A stretch of 64,000 bases of DNA from Bacteroides clarus YIT 12056. Its GTDB lineage: Bacteria > Bacteroidota > Bacteroidia > Bacteroidales > Bacteroidaceae. The translations under genes and the position numbers were made by a program. Of this stretch, positions 8,050-17,517 are shown piece by piece; the first letter of the stretch is position 1, and every line of letters begins with the position of its first letter. Where the stretch lies: positions 186,001 to 250,000 of the forward strand of contig NZ_FQWK01000005.1 in the NCBI RefSeq assembly GCF_900129655.1. The letters run 5' to 3'. The notes under the pieces are model-generated. The model ran no database searches. It saw only the letters and a list, made by a program, of their open reading frames with translations, and was not told the DNA's origin.

Positions 8050-8518
8050 TCACCGACAATGCCCCTTGCAAGGCCAATAACATGGCGATATATCGTATCA
8101 GTTTGCCCGCAAACATGGAAGAAGTGGTCAGCATGACGTTGCTGCGCATAAATCCCAATGCTATGGCAATGGCCTCTCCCACGAAAGGCAGGAAGGCGAA
8201 GAAAGCCATGAGAGCCCCTTTTCCTTGCAGAAAACGCTGCATCTTGTCAATCTTCTCCTTCTTTACTTTGAAATATTTCTCTATCCAGTCTGTTTTGCCG
8301 AGCCGACCCATGTAGTAGCAGGTCATGCCGCCGACCGTATTTCCCAATGTTGCGGCAAGGACGCAAACGGCGGGGTTCAGTCCTACCTTGACGAGCGCCA
8401 GCATCACCAGTTCGGAACTGAACGGAATGATACTCCCCGCCAGTAAGGCCGAGATAAAGAGCCCTGCATATCCCCAGTCAATCAGAAGTTGTATCAGTGT
8501 GTCTGCAAAAGCGTCCAT
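8039..8518 (-). CDS. YqaA/DedA family membrane protein
   Basis: A 159-residue integral membrane protein of the SNARE-associated/DedA superfamily, short YqaA-like branch. The pattern is a hydrophobic helix at about 8-28, a re-entrant region with IIPFSSELVM, then GNTVGGMTCYYMGRLG and FFAFLPFVGEAIAIALGF, which match the two half-helix repeats of the superfamily. DedA proteins are implicated in lipid flipping and membrane homeostasis; the role of the YqaA branch is not established. The start overlaps the upstream membrane protein gene by 25 bases, implying translational coupling. Its last residues and stop codon fall in a short dispersed repeat. Confidence 0.82.
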   Translation of the reverse strand: MDAFADTLIQLLIDWGYAGLFISALLAGSIIPFSSELVMLALVKVGLNPAVCVLAATLGNTVGGMTCYYMGRLGKTDWIEKYFKVKKEKIDKMQRFLQGKGALMAFFAFLPFVGEAIAIALGFMRSNVMLTTSSMFAGKLIRYIAMLLALQGALSVMSV

Positions 8519-9498
8519 AGATTGAATCCGAATAAAGTAAATAACCCGACAAGCATAATGATAAAGAACAGGTTGGAGCTCCGGCTGTTGGTCAATACGA
8601 ATAAGTGTCCTATCAGAATGCTGGTACCGATTAACAGCAGGGAGAACAGATGAGGATATAGAGCCGGTTGTAACCCTATATAGACGAAGATGCAGAAGTT
8701 CAGGAATATCAGGAAGTGCAGATAACTGCGCGTACGTATCTTATCCTCATAGCCGGCAATTAAGCAGTGGCTTGAACTTACTATATATAAAAGGAGTATA
8801 TATCCGATTGTCGCCAATTCCCAAGGCCGGAAGCCGAATCGGATGGAGCGGAAATTCACCAGTTCCAGAAACGGCTGATAGAATAATTCCATGTGTCCGG
8901 ACAGGTAGGTGTAGCCTAATAGGAACCAATAAGGTACGCTCCAGCCGATGAGCGAAGCGAAAAAGCTCTTAGGGTGCAGGGACTGGAAGCTATACGCGCC
9001 TATCCAAAATACGGGTACGAAGAACATCAGTTGCGGGAAGAGCAGGCTTCCCATTCCCATGAATACGAATGCATGGAACAAATAGCTCGCGGGCTTAGCC
9101 TGCTGATAGCTTCTGAACAGGAAATACAGAGCTATGAGGAAAGTGACCGCCACCAAATCTCCTGCATATAATATATGCATGGCAGGGCAGACGGAAACCA
9201 GCAGGAAATAAATGGCTGTCTGTACGGACGCCCGCATACGGATGATGGCGAACGCGTTGTTCAGCCCGATAAGAAAATATCCTATGACGGAGTATAGGAT
9301 AAAGCTGAAAAGGCGGGTGCCCCAGGCCGGGATACATGAATCACGGAATAGGTCCCACAGGGGATAATCGTCTTTTCGTATTTCCAAATCGGGTAATAGG
9401 ATGGCGCTCAGTATCCAGCAGGTTACTGATATAAGGATGGCGGCGGGAAGCGTAAAGCGTCCCGCCGTAACCCGATTTTGGAATCTTTGGCTTCTCAT
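8494..9498 (-). CDS. Multi-pass membrane protein of unknown function
   Basis: A 334-residue, very hydrophobic protein with about ten predicted helices and no catalytic motif I can name. It begins MRSQRFQNRVTAGRF, a short basic segment before the first helix at about 16-35. It lies 6 bases after purD and overlaps the YqaA gene, so it is almost certainly in the same transcript. I think it is a Bacteroidetes-conserved membrane family, but I cannot give a function. Alternatives such as a polymerase or flippase of an envelope pathway are guesses only. Confidence 0.75.
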   Translation of the reverse strand: MRSQRFQNRVTAGRFTLPAAILISVTCWILSAILLPDLEIRKDDYPLWDLFRDSCIPAWGTRLFSFILYSVIGYFLIGLNNAFAIIRMRASVQTAIYFLLVSVCPAMHILYAGDLVAVTFLIALYFLFRSYQQAKPASYLFHAFVFMGMGSLLFPQLMFFVPVFWIGAYSFQSLHPKSFFASLIGWSVPYWFLLGYTYLSGHMELFYQPFLELVNFRSIRFGFRPWELATIGYILLLYIVSSSHCLIAGYEDKIRTRSYLHFLIFLNFCIFVYIGLQPALYPHLFSLLLIGTSILIGHLFVLTNSRSSNLFFIIMLVGLFTLFGFNLWTLLQTH

Positions 9499-9504
9499 TG
9501 ACTG

Positions 9505-10779
9505 TTAAAGGTCGAATCCGATGTCGCGACGGAAGTATTTACCCTCGAAACTTAACGTTTCGGCTACTTTGTAACTCTTAGCCAAAGCCTCTTCTTTTGT
9601 TTCTCCATAGGAGCAAACGGCTATCACGCGGCCGCCGTTGGTGACGGTCTGGCCGTCCTTTACGGCGGTACCGGCATGGAACAGGATGCTGTCCGTAGCC
9701 TCGGCGAGGTTGAAGCCGGTAATGGGATATCCTTTTTTGTACGCTTCGGGATAACCGCCGCTGACCAGCATTACACAAGCTGCCGTACGCGGGTCGAGCT
9801 CCATTGTCTTGGTATCGAGGTTTGCCTTGTGTACGCCTTCAAACAGTTCCACGATATCGCTCTTAATGCGCAGCATGACGCTTTCTGTCTCTGGGTCTCC
9901 CATACGGACATTGTATTCTATCACCATGGGCTCGTTCTGCACATTGATAAGTCCCAGGAAGATGAAACCTTTGTACAGGATGCCTTCTTTGCGCAAGCCG
10001 TTGATGGTGGGCTCTATAATGCGTTCGCGCACTTTTGCCATAAATTCGTCGTTGGCGAAAGGAACGGGTGTCACGCTGCCCATACCGCCGGTATTCAGTC
10101 CTTTGTCGCCTTCTCCGATGCGTTTATAGTCTTTGGCCACAGGCAATACCTTATAATGCTCGCCGTCGCTCAGCACGAAAACCGAGCACTCTATTCCGCT
10201 AAGGAATTCCTCGATGACCACTGTCGCGCTGGCATCGCCGAACATACCGCTGAGCATCTCTTTCAGCTCTTTCCGGGCTTCTTCCAGTGTCGGGAGAATC
10301 AATACGCCTTTACCTGCGCACAGGCCGTCGGCTTTCAATACGTAGGGGGCGGTGAGGGTTTCCAGAAAAGCAAGCCCTTCTTCCAGCGTTTCGGCTGTCA
10401 CGCTTTTGTAGCGGGCGGTGGGAATGTTATGGCGCAGCATGAATTCTTTGGCGAATTCTTTGCTGCCTTCCAGCTGCGCGCCTTTTGCAGAAGGACCGAT
10501 AATGGCGATGTGCCGGGTAGCGGCATCTTCTTTGAAACAATCGAAAATACCTTGCACCAGCGGATCTTCGGGACCCACTACAATCATGTCAATCTTATGC
10601 TCAAGGGCAAAAGCCTTGAGAGCGGGGAAATCAGTAGCTTTGATGTCTACATTCTCGCCCACTGCGCTTGTTCCCGCGTTGCCGGGAGCGATATACAGTT
10701 TTTCTATTTTGGGGCTTTGCGCAATCTTCCAAGCCAAAGCGTGTTCGCGGCCACCTGAGCCAAGCAATAATACTTTCAT
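9505..10779 (-). CDS. purD: Phosphoribosylamine-glycine ligase
   Basis: GAR synthetase, second step of purine synthesis: phosphoribosylamine + glycine + ATP to GAR. The 424-residue length is normal. Visible features are the N-terminal [18 protein letters not shown] motif (1-18), the ATP-grasp core including [23 protein letters not shown], and the metal-site [12 protein letters not shown]. It is encoded between the DPP-IV-like peptidase gene (44 bases upstream) and a membrane protein gene (6 bases downstream) on the same strand; the metabolic link to either is not evident. Confidence 0.96.
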   Translation of the reverse strand: MKVLLLGSGGREHALAWKIAQSPKIEKLYIAPGNAGTSAVGENVDIKATDFPALKAFALEHKIDMIVVGPEDPLVQGIFDCFKEDAATRHIAIIGPSAKGAQLEGSKEFAKEFMLRHNIPTARYKSVTAETLEEGLAFLETLTAPYVLKADGLCAGKGVLILPTLEEARKELKEMLSGMFGDASATVVIEEFLSGIECSVFVLSDGEHYKVLPVAKDYKRIGEGDKGLNTGGMGSVTPVPFANDEFMAKVRERIIEPTINGLRKEGILYKGFIFLGLINVQNEPMVIEYNVRMGDPETESVMLRIKSDIVELFEGVHKANLDTKTMELDPRTAACVMLVSGGYPEAYKKGYPITGFNLAEATDSILFHAGTAVKDGQTVTNGGRVIAVCSYGETKEEALAKSYKVAETLSFEGKYFRRDIGFDL

Positions 10780-10823
10780 TTTATAGATACGTTTAATTGT
10801 TTACTGTTGAAAATGCGTCCGGT

Positions 10824-13013
10824 TTATAAATAATCCTCGAAATATCGGGTTATCTTCTCGTGCAGATGTACACGGTCACGTCCCAAGACGTTGTGCTTAT
10901 GTCCGGGATAGATAAACAGATCGGGATAGGTGCGTGCATCCACACAGGCTTTCATGAAAGAAAGCGTATGTTGGGGTACGCATGTATCGTCGTGGTCATC
11001 GTGGATGATAAGCAGATGTCCTTTCAGTTGCCCTGCGAGGTTCTTCAAATCGCATTGTTCATAACCTTCGGGGTTTGCCTGAGGGGTATCCATATAGCGT
11101 TCGCCATACATTATTTCATAGTACTTCCAGTCGATGACCGGTCCGCCGGCCACGCCGACTTTGAAAATTTCCGGATAACGGAGCATGAGGGCGGTAGTCA
11201 TATGTCCGCCGAAGCTCCAGCCGTGCACGCCGATGCGGTTACCGTCCACATAAGGCAGGCTTTTCAGGTAGTCCACTCCTTTTACCTGATCCTTGCCCTC
11301 TTCAACGCCTAAATGTCTGAAGGTGACGTTCTCAAATTCCAGTCCACGGTTGCTGCTGCCGCGGTTGTCGAGCGTGAACATGATATAACCTTTGTTGGCC
11401 ATATAGATGTCCCAGCCGCGCGCGCCGTTCATCCAGCCGTTGGTAATCATCTGGGCATGGGGACCGCCATATACGTAGACGATTGCGGGATATTTCTTGT
11501 TCGGGTCGAAGTCGGCGGGCTTGACAAGGCGGTAATATAAGTCGGTCTTGCCGTCGGCCGCCTTTATCGTACCTGTTTCTATGGCAGGCATGGTGAAGCC
11601 TTCATAAGGATTCTTCGCGGTCAGCAGGGAGATGCTTTTCCTGTTTTGGGTGTTGACTATCTCTATCTGGCGGGGAGTATCCGGAGTGGAATACCGATCG
11701 ATGATATAATTGCCCGAAGCGGAAAGTATCCCGTTGTGTACCCCCTCGCTATTGTCCAATGGGGTACGTTTGTTCGTATTTACATTTACTTTATATAAAT
11801 TACTCTGCAAGGGAGATAGCTCGGTGGAAGCGATGATGACCTCTTTCTTTTTGGCGTTGAACCCTAAAACGTCCTGCACCAGCCAGTCTCCTTTTGTCAG
11901 TTGCTTGATAAGCTTGCCGTCCGTATTGTAGAGATACAGATGGTTGTAGCCGTCTTTCTGGCTCTGGTAGATAAACTGGGTATGATCCCAGGGCAGGAAC
12001 AGGATAGGTTGTTGAGGCTCTACATATTTGGAGTGCGTTTCCTCGATAAGGGTGGACATCAGCTCTCCGGTTTCGCTGTTGTATCGGCAAAGTTTGGCAT
12101 GGTTCTGATTGCGGTTCAGCTCTATGAGATAAAGGCTCTTTCCGTCGGGCGCCCAGCTGATGTTGGTGAAATAACGGTTGGTAGGGTCACCGGTATTCAA
12201 ATAAACGGTCTTTTGAGTGTCCGGATTATAGATGCCTACGGTAACCTGATGGCTGAGCATTCCTGCCATCGGGTAACGTATCTTGTCCACTAAAGCTATT
12301 CTGGGAGTAATATCCACCAGCGGATAGGGAGTTACCATGCTTTCGTTCATGCGGTAAAAGGCCAGCAAGTTTCCTTGGGGGCTCCAGAAAGTACCCTTGC
12401 CGATTCCGAATTCATTGCGGTGTACGCTTTGTCCGCACACAATTCCTTCGGGTTCTTTGGTGACGGCTTTGTTGTCCACAAAGAGATTATTCTTTACGGT
12501 ATAAGCTATGTGCCCGCCTTCCGGGGTATAGTCAATGTTGGCGCCGTTTCTCTCTCCGGCCTGCGGCAGGCCTTTGACGAATTCATCTTTCTCAAAGTCA
12601 TAAACGATGTATCTCGCAGGCAGCTTGATAAGCATATACGGCTTGTCCGGCCACGGGAACTCGGTATTGTAGAAATGCTGTACTTTGCTTCCCTTATGGC
12701 TGGGTGTGGCGGTTGTTTCCGTAGGAGTTATCAGTGAGCCGAGCACTTGATTTACCTTTTCCCGGGTCGTGAGTAATGTCTCCTTTCCGTTTTTGGGGTT
12801 GACGGCAAACAATGAATCGATGCCGGGCTTGATACATATATCACCCCACCACTGCAAACCCGGTAAATTTTCAGCGATACGATAGGTTGCGCCACCGGGA
12901 AGAAGGTCTTCCAGGGTAGGCTTTTTCAAGTCTTGTGCCATAAGCTCCATTGATAATAAAGCGGGTGTTGTCAGTAGCAACACCATGATTGCTTTACCGA
13001 TTCTCTTTATCAT
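10824..13013 (-). CDS. DPP-IV-like S9 family peptidase
   Basis: A 729-residue secreted prolyl oligopeptidase-family serine peptidase, dipeptidyl peptidase IV type. An N-terminal signal peptide (about 1-26, ending LMAQ) is followed by a long beta-propeller region and a C-terminal alpha/beta hydrolase domain. The catalytic triad is visible: Ser600 in GWSFGG, Asp675 or Asp676 in HDDHDD, His705 in YPGHKH. It would cleave X-Pro or X-Ala dipeptides from peptides in the periplasm. A glutamate pair in the propeller typical of DPP-IV could not be placed with confidence, so exact specificity is open. It follows the methyltransferase gene by 20 bases. Confidence 0.9.
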   Translation of the reverse strand: MIKRIGKAIMVLLLTTPALLSMELMAQDLKKPTLEDLLPGGATYRIAENLPGLQWWGDICIKPGIDSLFAVNPKNGKETLLTTREKVNQVLGSLITPTETTATPSHKGSKVQHFYNTEFPWPDKPYMLIKLPARYIVYDFEKDEFVKGLPQAGERNGANIDYTPEGGHIAYTVKNNLFVDNKAVTKEPEGIVCGQSVHRNEFGIGKGTFWSPQGNLLAFYRMNESMVTPYPLVDITPRIALVDKIRYPMAGMLSHQVTVGIYNPDTQKTVYLNTGDPTNRYFTNISWAPDGKSLYLIELNRNQNHAKLCRYNSETGELMSTLIEETHSKYVEPQQPILFLPWDHTQFIYQSQKDGYNHLYLYNTDGKLIKQLTKGDWLVQDVLGFNAKKKEVIIASTELSPLQSNLYKVNVNTNKRTPLDNSEGVHNGILSASGNYIIDRYSTPDTPRQIEIVNTQNRKSISLLTAKNPYEGFTMPAIETGTIKAADGKTDLYYRLVKPADFDPNKKYPAIVYVYGGPHAQMITNGWMNGARGWDIYMANKGYIMFTLDNRGSSNRGLEFENVTFRHLGVEEGKDQVKGVDYLKSLPYVDGNRIGVHGWSFGGHMTTALMLRYPEIFKVGVAGGPVIDWKYYEIMYGERYMDTPQANPEGYEQCDLKNLAGQLKGHLLIIHDDHDDTCVPQHTLSFMKACVDARTYPDLFIYPGHKHNVLGRDRVHLHEKITRYFEDYL

Positions 13014-13033
13014 AGCTTCTTGTGTTAGCGGTA

Positions 13034-14455
13034 TCAGTCGTTGTTATGTTCGTTGTCCCGTTTCCGAAACTCTCTCGGTTTACGATCTTTATTAAACTCT
13101 CGCTCTCTGTTGAATTCCCGCTTCGGTTTCCATTCGCCGTCTGCCGGTTTTCTGTATTCACGAGGCTTGAACTCCCGTTTGTCATCCGATTTGAAGTCTC
13201 TTCGCTCTCTCGGTTTAAATTCCCTCTTCTCTCCGGGCTTAAACTCTCTTCTCTCTCTCGATGCGTAAGGTCTGTACTCTTTATCGCCTTCTTCGCTTTC
13301 CTGCTTTTTGTACTCTTTGTATTTTCCGTCGAAGATTTCATATTTGCGGAACTCACATTCCAAAGCGCCGTTGAACAAAGGTATCTTGGCGGTAGGTTTC
13401 AATCCGATTTGATCGAAACACTCTTCACGGTAAGAAAGTATCCATGCGGTGTTTCCTGTAAAGGCATGTTTCAGCCGTTCGCCAATCATGGAGTATAGGC
13501 CTAAAAGGTCGTTCGTTGATATACGCTCCCCATACGGCGGGTTGGTAATGATAACCGCCTTTTCCTTAGGCTGTTCAAACTGTTGGAAAGGTTGCAGTTT
13601 CAGTGTCACGTCTTTGGACACGCCTGCCGCTTTTATGTTGTGGGTAGCGATTTCGTTGGCTTTCGGATTATTGTCGTATCCGTATATCTTATGAGCGAAT
13701 TCACGTTCCTGGCTGTCGTCATTATAAATCTTGTCAAACAGTTCCTGGTCGAAATCAATCCACTTTTCGAAGGCAAATTCCTTGCGGAATACGCCCGGCG
13801 CGATATTTCGGGCTATCAGGGCCGCTTCAATGGGTATCGTACCCGAACCGCACATGGGGTCTATCAGGTCGCATTCTCCACGCCAGCCGCTCATTAATAT
13901 CATGCCGGCCGCCAGAACTTCGTTCAACGGAGCTTCTACTGCCTCCTGGCGATAGCCGCGACGATGCAAAGACTCGCCGGATGAATCGAGAGAAAGGGTA
14001 CACTTGGTTTCGGCAATGTGAATGTTCAGCAGTACGTCGGGCTTGTTGATGCGTACGGACGGGCGTTTGTTATAGGCATCCCGGAAATAGTCCGCAATGG
14101 CGTCTTTTACTTTATAGGAAACAAACTTTGAATGACGGAATTCCTCGCTGAACACAACTGCGTCCACTGCGAAAGTTTTGTCAACATCCAGATAGTCTTC
14201 CCAGTGGATTGCCTTGATCTGCTCGTACACCTCATCGGCATTTTTTGCTACAAACTGTTTGATAGGCTTCAGGATGCGGATGGCTGTTCGCAGGCAGAAG
14301 TTCGCCTTATACATCATTTCCTTATCTCCACAGAATGATACCATACGACGTCCTATCTGTATCTCGTTTGCTCCTAAAGAGGTCAATTCTTGTGCCAATG
14401 TTTCTTCCAGTCCCTGGAAAGTTTTGGCAATCATTTCAAATGATTGTTCGCTCAT
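13034..14455 (-). CDS. THUMP-domain class I rRNA methyltransferase (RlmL/YcbY-N-type) with charged tail
   Basis: A 473-residue SAM-dependent RNA methyltransferase. Residues about 1-155 form a ferredoxin-like plus THUMP RNA-binding region, followed by DPMCGSGTIPIEAALIA (SAM motif I) and NPPYGERI (catalytic NPPY). The closest well-known function is N2-methylation of a 23S rRNA guanine by the N-terminal part of E. coli RlmKL. The last about 80 residues are an added tail of Arg, Lys and Glu with repeated REFKP and RREFK-like units, probably unstructured and RNA-binding. The repeats also show in the DNA at 13060-13260. It lies between cysE and the peptidase gene on the same strand. Confidence 0.88.
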   Translation of the reverse strand: MSEQSFEMIAKTFQGLEETLAQELTSLGANEIQIGRRMVSFCGDKEMMYKANFCLRTAIRILKPIKQFVAKNADEVYEQIKAIHWEDYLDVDKTFAVDAVVFSEEFRHSKFVSYKVKDAIADYFRDAYNKRPSVRINKPDVLLNIHIAETKCTLSLDSSGESLHRRGYRQEAVEAPLNEVLAAGMILMSGWRGECDLIDPMCGSGTIPIEAALIARNIAPGVFRKEFAFEKWIDFDQELFDKIYNDDSQEREFAHKIYGYDNNPKANEIATHNIKAAGVSKDVTLKLQPFQQFEQPKEKAVIITNPPYGERISTNDLLGLYSMIGERLKHAFTGNTAWILSYREECFDQIGLKPTAKIPLFNGALECEFRKYEIFDGKYKEYKKQESEEGDKEYRPYASRERREFKPGEKREFKPRERRDFKSDDKREFKPREYRKPADGEWKPKREFNREREFNKDRKPREFRKRDNEHNND

Positions 14456-14515
14456 CTATTTATTTTCTATTTTACGATTTACTATTTACAACTTTCTTTT
14501 ATGCTTTGCAGCCGT

Positions 14516-15415
14516 TCATTTCTTTGCTTTGGTTTGTACGATTCTTGCGCCTGCAGGTACATCCTCCGTTACCCAGATGTTACCGCCTACGGTAGCGTCT
14601 TTTCCGATGGTGATACGCCCCAAGATAGTGGCATTGGAATACACGATGACATTATCTTCCAATATGGGGTGGCGGGGAATGCCTTTGATGGGTTTGCCGT
14701 CTTCGTCCAGCGGGAAGCTTTTGGCTCCGAGGGTTACACCCTGATATAGTTTTACGTTATTGCCGATAATGCAGGTTTCACCGATTACCACACCTGTACC
14801 ATGGTCTATCGTGAAATAACCGCCTATGGCGGCTCCCGGATGAATGTCGATGCCGGTTTCGCTATGTGCCATTTCGGTGATGATACGCGGAATGAGAGGC
14901 ACGCCGAGTACCAACAACTCATGCGCTATGCGGTAGTTACTGATGGCGCGGATGGCGGGATAGCAACTGATAACCTCGCCGAACGAATGGGCGGCCGGGT
15001 CACCGTTGTAAGCGGCTTCGACGTCGGTTGCCAGTATGCGGCGTAATTCCGGTAAATGGCTGATAAATTTGGCGGCGATCGATGCAGCCTCTTCACGTTG
15101 AAGCTCGGTACAGCAGCTGCATTCATCATCACTGCCGAAACAAAGCCCTGCCAGTATTTGCTCTGTCAGCAGGTCGAACAGTCTTTCTACGTTGACTCCG
15201 ATATGGTAAGTTACCGTACGGCTGTTGACCGTTGAATTTCCAAAATATCCGGGAAAGATAATAGCGCGCGCAAGTTCGATAATATCGCACAATGCCTTAG
15301 CTGAAGGCAATGGATTGCCGTCCGTGTGCTGGTGAAACAGTCCTTTGTAAGATTCGCTTTCCGATAGCTCATCGACTGCCTGTGTCAGGATGTGAGTAAA
15401 ATTAAGTGGACTCAT
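14516..15415 (-). CDS. cysE: Serine O-acetyltransferase
   Basis: A 299-residue enzyme making O-acetylserine from serine and acetyl-CoA, the step before cysteine synthase. The N-terminal 170 residues are helical; the C-terminal half is a left-handed beta-helix of hexapeptide repeats with DIHPGAAIGG, IDHGTGVVIGETCIIGNN (catalytic His and Asp region) and YQGVTLGAKSF. A CxxCC cluster (DDECSCC, about residue 97-103) sits in the N-terminal part, as in the longer EpsC-like enzymes. It is divergent from cysK with 158 bases between, so both can be controlled from one region. A minus-strand -7-like box (CAAAGGTA) is at 15445-15452. Confidence 0.94.
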   Translation of the reverse strand: MSPLNFTHILTQAVDELSESESYKGLFHQHTDGNPLPSAKALCDIIELARAIIFPGYFGNSTVNSRTVTYHIGVNVERLFDLLTEQILAGLCFGSDDECSCCTELQREEAASIAAKFISHLPELRRILATDVEAAYNGDPAAHSFGEVISCYPAIRAISNYRIAHELLVLGVPLIPRIITEMAHSETGIDIHPGAAIGGYFTIDHGTGVVIGETCIIGNNVKLYQGVTLGAKSFPLDEDGKPIKGIPRHPILEDNVIVYSNATILGRITIGKDATVGGNIWVTEDVPAGARIVQTKAKK

Positions 15416-15444
15416 TATGATATCCTTTATTAATAAAGTGGCTA

Positions 15445-15452
15445 CAAAGGTA
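15445..15452 (-). promoter_or_regulatory. -7 element upstream of cysE
   Basis: CAAAGGTA reads TACCTTTG on the coding strand, a match to the Bacteroides TAnnTTTG box, 30 bases before the start codon. No well-spaced -33 TTTG was found. Confidence 0.5.
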
Positions 15453-15518
15453 TAAAATACTCACCAATTTTCCTACATATCCCTCATTTATAGTATGGAT
15501 TTACCACATTTATGGTAT

Positions 15519-15548
15519 TTTGAATGAACGAACTTCACCGTATTTTTG
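15519..15548 (+). promoter_or_regulatory. Promoter of cysK
   Basis: TTTG (15519-15522) and TATTTTTG (15541-15548) are separated by 18 bases, close to the Bacteroides -33/-7 layout. It is 25 bases from the cysK ATG. Confidence 0.65.
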
Positions 15549-15573
15549 TCTTATTAATAATTCACTGTAAGAT

Positions 15574-16521
15574 ATGAAAAAAATAGCGCAACGCCTTACC
15601 GACTTAGTAGGCAATACTCCTTTGTTGGAGTTGAACAATTATAGTAAAAATAAGGGCTTGAGGGCTCATGTGATAGTCAAACTGGAATACTTTAATCCTG
15701 CGGGAAGTGTCAAGGACCGCGTTGCACTGGCTATGATAGAGGATGCGGAAACGAAAGGACTGTTGAAACCCGGTGCGACGATTATCGAACCGACCAGCGG
15801 CAATACCGGGGTTGGACTTGCTTTTGTAGCGGCGGCCAAAGGTTATAAATTGGTTTTGACTATGCCGGACACCATGAGCATGGAACGCCGCAATTTACTG
15901 AAGGCTCTTGGCGCGGAACTTGTCTTGACGCCCGGTACCGATGGTATGAAGGGTGCTATAGCCCGTGCCGAAGAATTGCAAGCGAGTACTCCCGGTTCGT
16001 TGATTTTACAGCAGTTTGATAATCAAGCTAACCCGGCCGTTCATGAGCGCACTACCGGACAGGAAATATGGCAGGATACGGACGGAAAAGTCGATATATT
16101 CGTAGCCGGTGTTGGGACCGGTGGGACGGTGAGCGGTGTGGGTACGGCTTTGAAGAAGCATAACCCTAAAATACAAGTGGTAGCCGTAGAGCCGGAGGAT
16201 TCTCCGGTATTGTCAGGCGGAAAACCGGGTTCACATAAAATTCAAGGTATCGGTGCAGGCTTTATCCCCAAAAACTATAATAGTGCGGTAGTAGACGGAA
16301 TTCTACAGGTATCCAATGATGACGCTATCCGTACCGGGCGGGAACTGGCGAAATACGAAGGCTTGTTGGTCGGGATTTCTTCGGGAGCCGCTGTCAGCGC
16401 CGCAACTCAGTTGGCGCAGTTGCCGGAGAACGAGGGTAAAAACATTGTGGTATTACTGCCTGATACGGGAGAACGCTATTTGTCGACGTTGCTTTATGCT
16501 TTTGAGGAATATCCTTTATGA
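15574..16521 (+). CDS. cysK: Cysteine synthase A (O-acetylserine sulfhydrylase)
   Basis: A 315-residue PLP enzyme converting O-acetylserine and sulfide to cysteine. The lysine motif is [11 protein letters not shown] (Lys at about residue 47), with the substrate loop TSGNTG, the phosphate-binding GTGGTVSG and GAGF motifs, and the C-terminal SSGAA. Length is normal for CysK. It is divergent from cysE, so the two enzymes of the pathway sit side by side. It is followed by a strong terminator and then by the AT-rich alginate locus, so it marks the left border of that block. Confidence 0.96.
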   Translation: MKKIAQRLTDLVGNTPLLELNNYSKNKGLRAHVIVKLEYFNPAGSVKDRVALAMIEDAETKGLLKPGATIIEPTSGNTGVGLAFVAAAKGYKLVLTMPDTMSMERRNLLKALGAELVLTPGTDGMKGAIARAEELQASTPGSLILQQFDNQANPAVHERTTGQEIWQDTDGKVDIFVAGVGTGGTVSGVGTALKKHNPKIQVVAVEPEDSPVLSGGKPGSHKIQGIGAGFIPKNYNSAVVDGILQVSNDDAIRTGRELAKYEGLLVGISSGAAVSAATQLAQLPENEGKNIVVLLPDTGERYLSTLLYAFEEYPL

Positions 16522-16529
16522 TTTAATAT

Positions 16530-16566
16530 AAAAGCCTGATTGTCAAATTGATTCTCAGGCTTTTTA
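16530..16566 (+). terminator. Rho-independent terminator after cysK
   Basis: AAAGCCTGA (16531-16539) pairs with TCAGGCTTT (16555-16563), and the T-run extends to 16565. It can also act on the minus-strand regulator gene ending at 16584. Confidence 0.85.
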
Positions 16567-16583
16567 TAATTGTTTTTTTATGT

Positions 16584-17297
16584 CTAGAGGACAATTTGTT
16601 GTGTCTTAGCAAAATTTAGTACTCCTGTAAGGTGCTGACTCATAATATTACTAGCTGCTTCTGCATTGTTATTTTTAATATATTCGAAAAGGAGGCGATG
16701 CTCACTTATTGGGATCTCAAAATTTGTCTTACAAACATTAAATTTAGCATAATTCACCATGATATCAGGTGTAATTGTCATCATCATAGATTTTAATACT
16801 GTATTTTTAGAGCCTTCAGCAATAGTACGGTGAAAGTATAAATCTTCTTCTAATGCAGAACCGCATTCTTTTATTTTTTTATTATAGTTGTTCATTGCGC
16901 TTTCTATCATTTTCAGATCTTCTTCTGTACGACGAATTGCGCAAAGTTTTGCAGCATTAATTTCAATAATAGAACGTGCTTCTACTAAAGAGTGGAAGTC
17001 GCAATTGTCCATTTTTAAAATGTCACTGATTAAGCTATTTAAAGCAGTAGACTCAATGGCCGAGATTACCGAGCCACTTTGTGGCATTGTTTTAATGATA
17101 TTATAAAACTCCAGTTTTTTAAATGCTTCCCTTACCTGAGAACGTGCAACTTGGAACTTTTCAGCTAATTTACGCTCTGCCGGAAGTTTGTCCCCAGGTT
17201 GTAAATCTCCAGAGTCAAGTAAAGAGCGAATTTGTCTGATGATATCATCAGTTGCATTTTCGCCAGCAGGTTCTAAAAGCTTCAATATATCAGTCAT
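16584..17297 (-). CDS. GntR/FadR-family transcriptional regulator (UxuR-like) of the alginate locus
   Basis: A 237-residue regulator. The N-terminal winged helix (about 12-75) has the GntR signature GDKLPAERKLAEKF and RSQVREAFKKLEFYNII; residues about 90-230 form an all-helical FCD ligand domain with the usual spaced Asp/His positions (including FHRTI). FadR-subfamily members such as UxuR, ExuR and KdgR-like proteins sense uronate intermediates and bind a TTGG-N4-CCAA type operator. That sequence occurs at the three promoters of this locus (17438, 23365, 23684), so I infer it is the local repressor, with DEH, KDG or a phosphorylated product as inducer. ATG at 17297; a -7-like box (CAAAGATA) is at 17320-17327. 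Confidence 0.88.
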   Translation of the reverse strand: MTDILKLLEPAGENATDDIIRQIRSLLDSGDLQPGDKLPAERKLAEKFQVARSQVREAFKKLEFYNIIKTMPQSGSVISAIESTALNSLISDILKMDNCDFHSLVEARSIIEINAAKLCAIRRTEEDLKMIESAMNNYNKKIKECGSALEEDLYFHRTIAEGSKNTVLKSMMMTITPDIMVNYAKFNVCKTNFEIPISEHRLLFEYIKNNNAEAASNIMSQHLTGVLNFAKTQQIVL

Positions 17298-17319
17298 ATG
17301 TTAATTTATTAAATATTTG

Positions 17320-17327
17320 CAAAGATA
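17320..17327 (-). promoter_or_regulatory. -7 element of the GntR regulator gene
   Basis: CAAAGATA is TATCTTTG on the coding strand, 22 bases before the ATG. A matching -33 was not found. Confidence 0.5.
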
Positions 17328-17436
17328 CAAATTAATTCAAAATACTTCTTTTATAAATTCAACAAAATGTTAGAAAATATATTCGGTTTAGATTGGAGAT
17401 AGGCTAGGTGTTTTAGTATTCTTTTTTTAGCTTATA

Positions 17437-17468
17437 TTTGGTTTTCCAATTCTGAAAACTTATTTTTG
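17437..17468 (+). promoter_or_regulatory. Promoter of the 2-hydroxyacid dehydrogenase gene
   Basis: TTTG (17437-17440), 20-base spacer, TATTTTTG (17461-17468). The putative operator TTGGTTTTCCAA starts at 17438, covering the -33 element, a position expected for a repressor site. Confidence 0.7.
17438..17449. promoter_or_regulatory. Candidate UxuR-like operator, site 1
   Basis: TTGGTTTTCCAA: perfect TTGG/CCAA arms with a 4-base centre. It overlaps the -33 of the dehydrogenase gene and lies between it and the regulator gene. The identical 12-mer is at 23365-23376. Confidence 0.65.
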
Positions 17469-17517
17469 TATAAAAGTATATTAAGTTGTCATAGTAAAAC
17501 ATGTTTTAGTGATATAT

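Noticed and set aside
9676..10758. 360-codon plus-strand frame
   Set aside because: Antisense to purD, His- and Phe-rich shadow composition, no domain.
13022..13498. Plus-strand frame rich in Leu, Phe and Ser
   Set aside because: It is the antisense reading of the RE/FK-rich tail of the methyltransferase gene.
14249..14268. CAAACTGTTTGATAGGC, like one unit of array 1
   Set aside because: A single copy inside the methyltransferase coding region with no neighbours at 22-base spacing; taken as chance.
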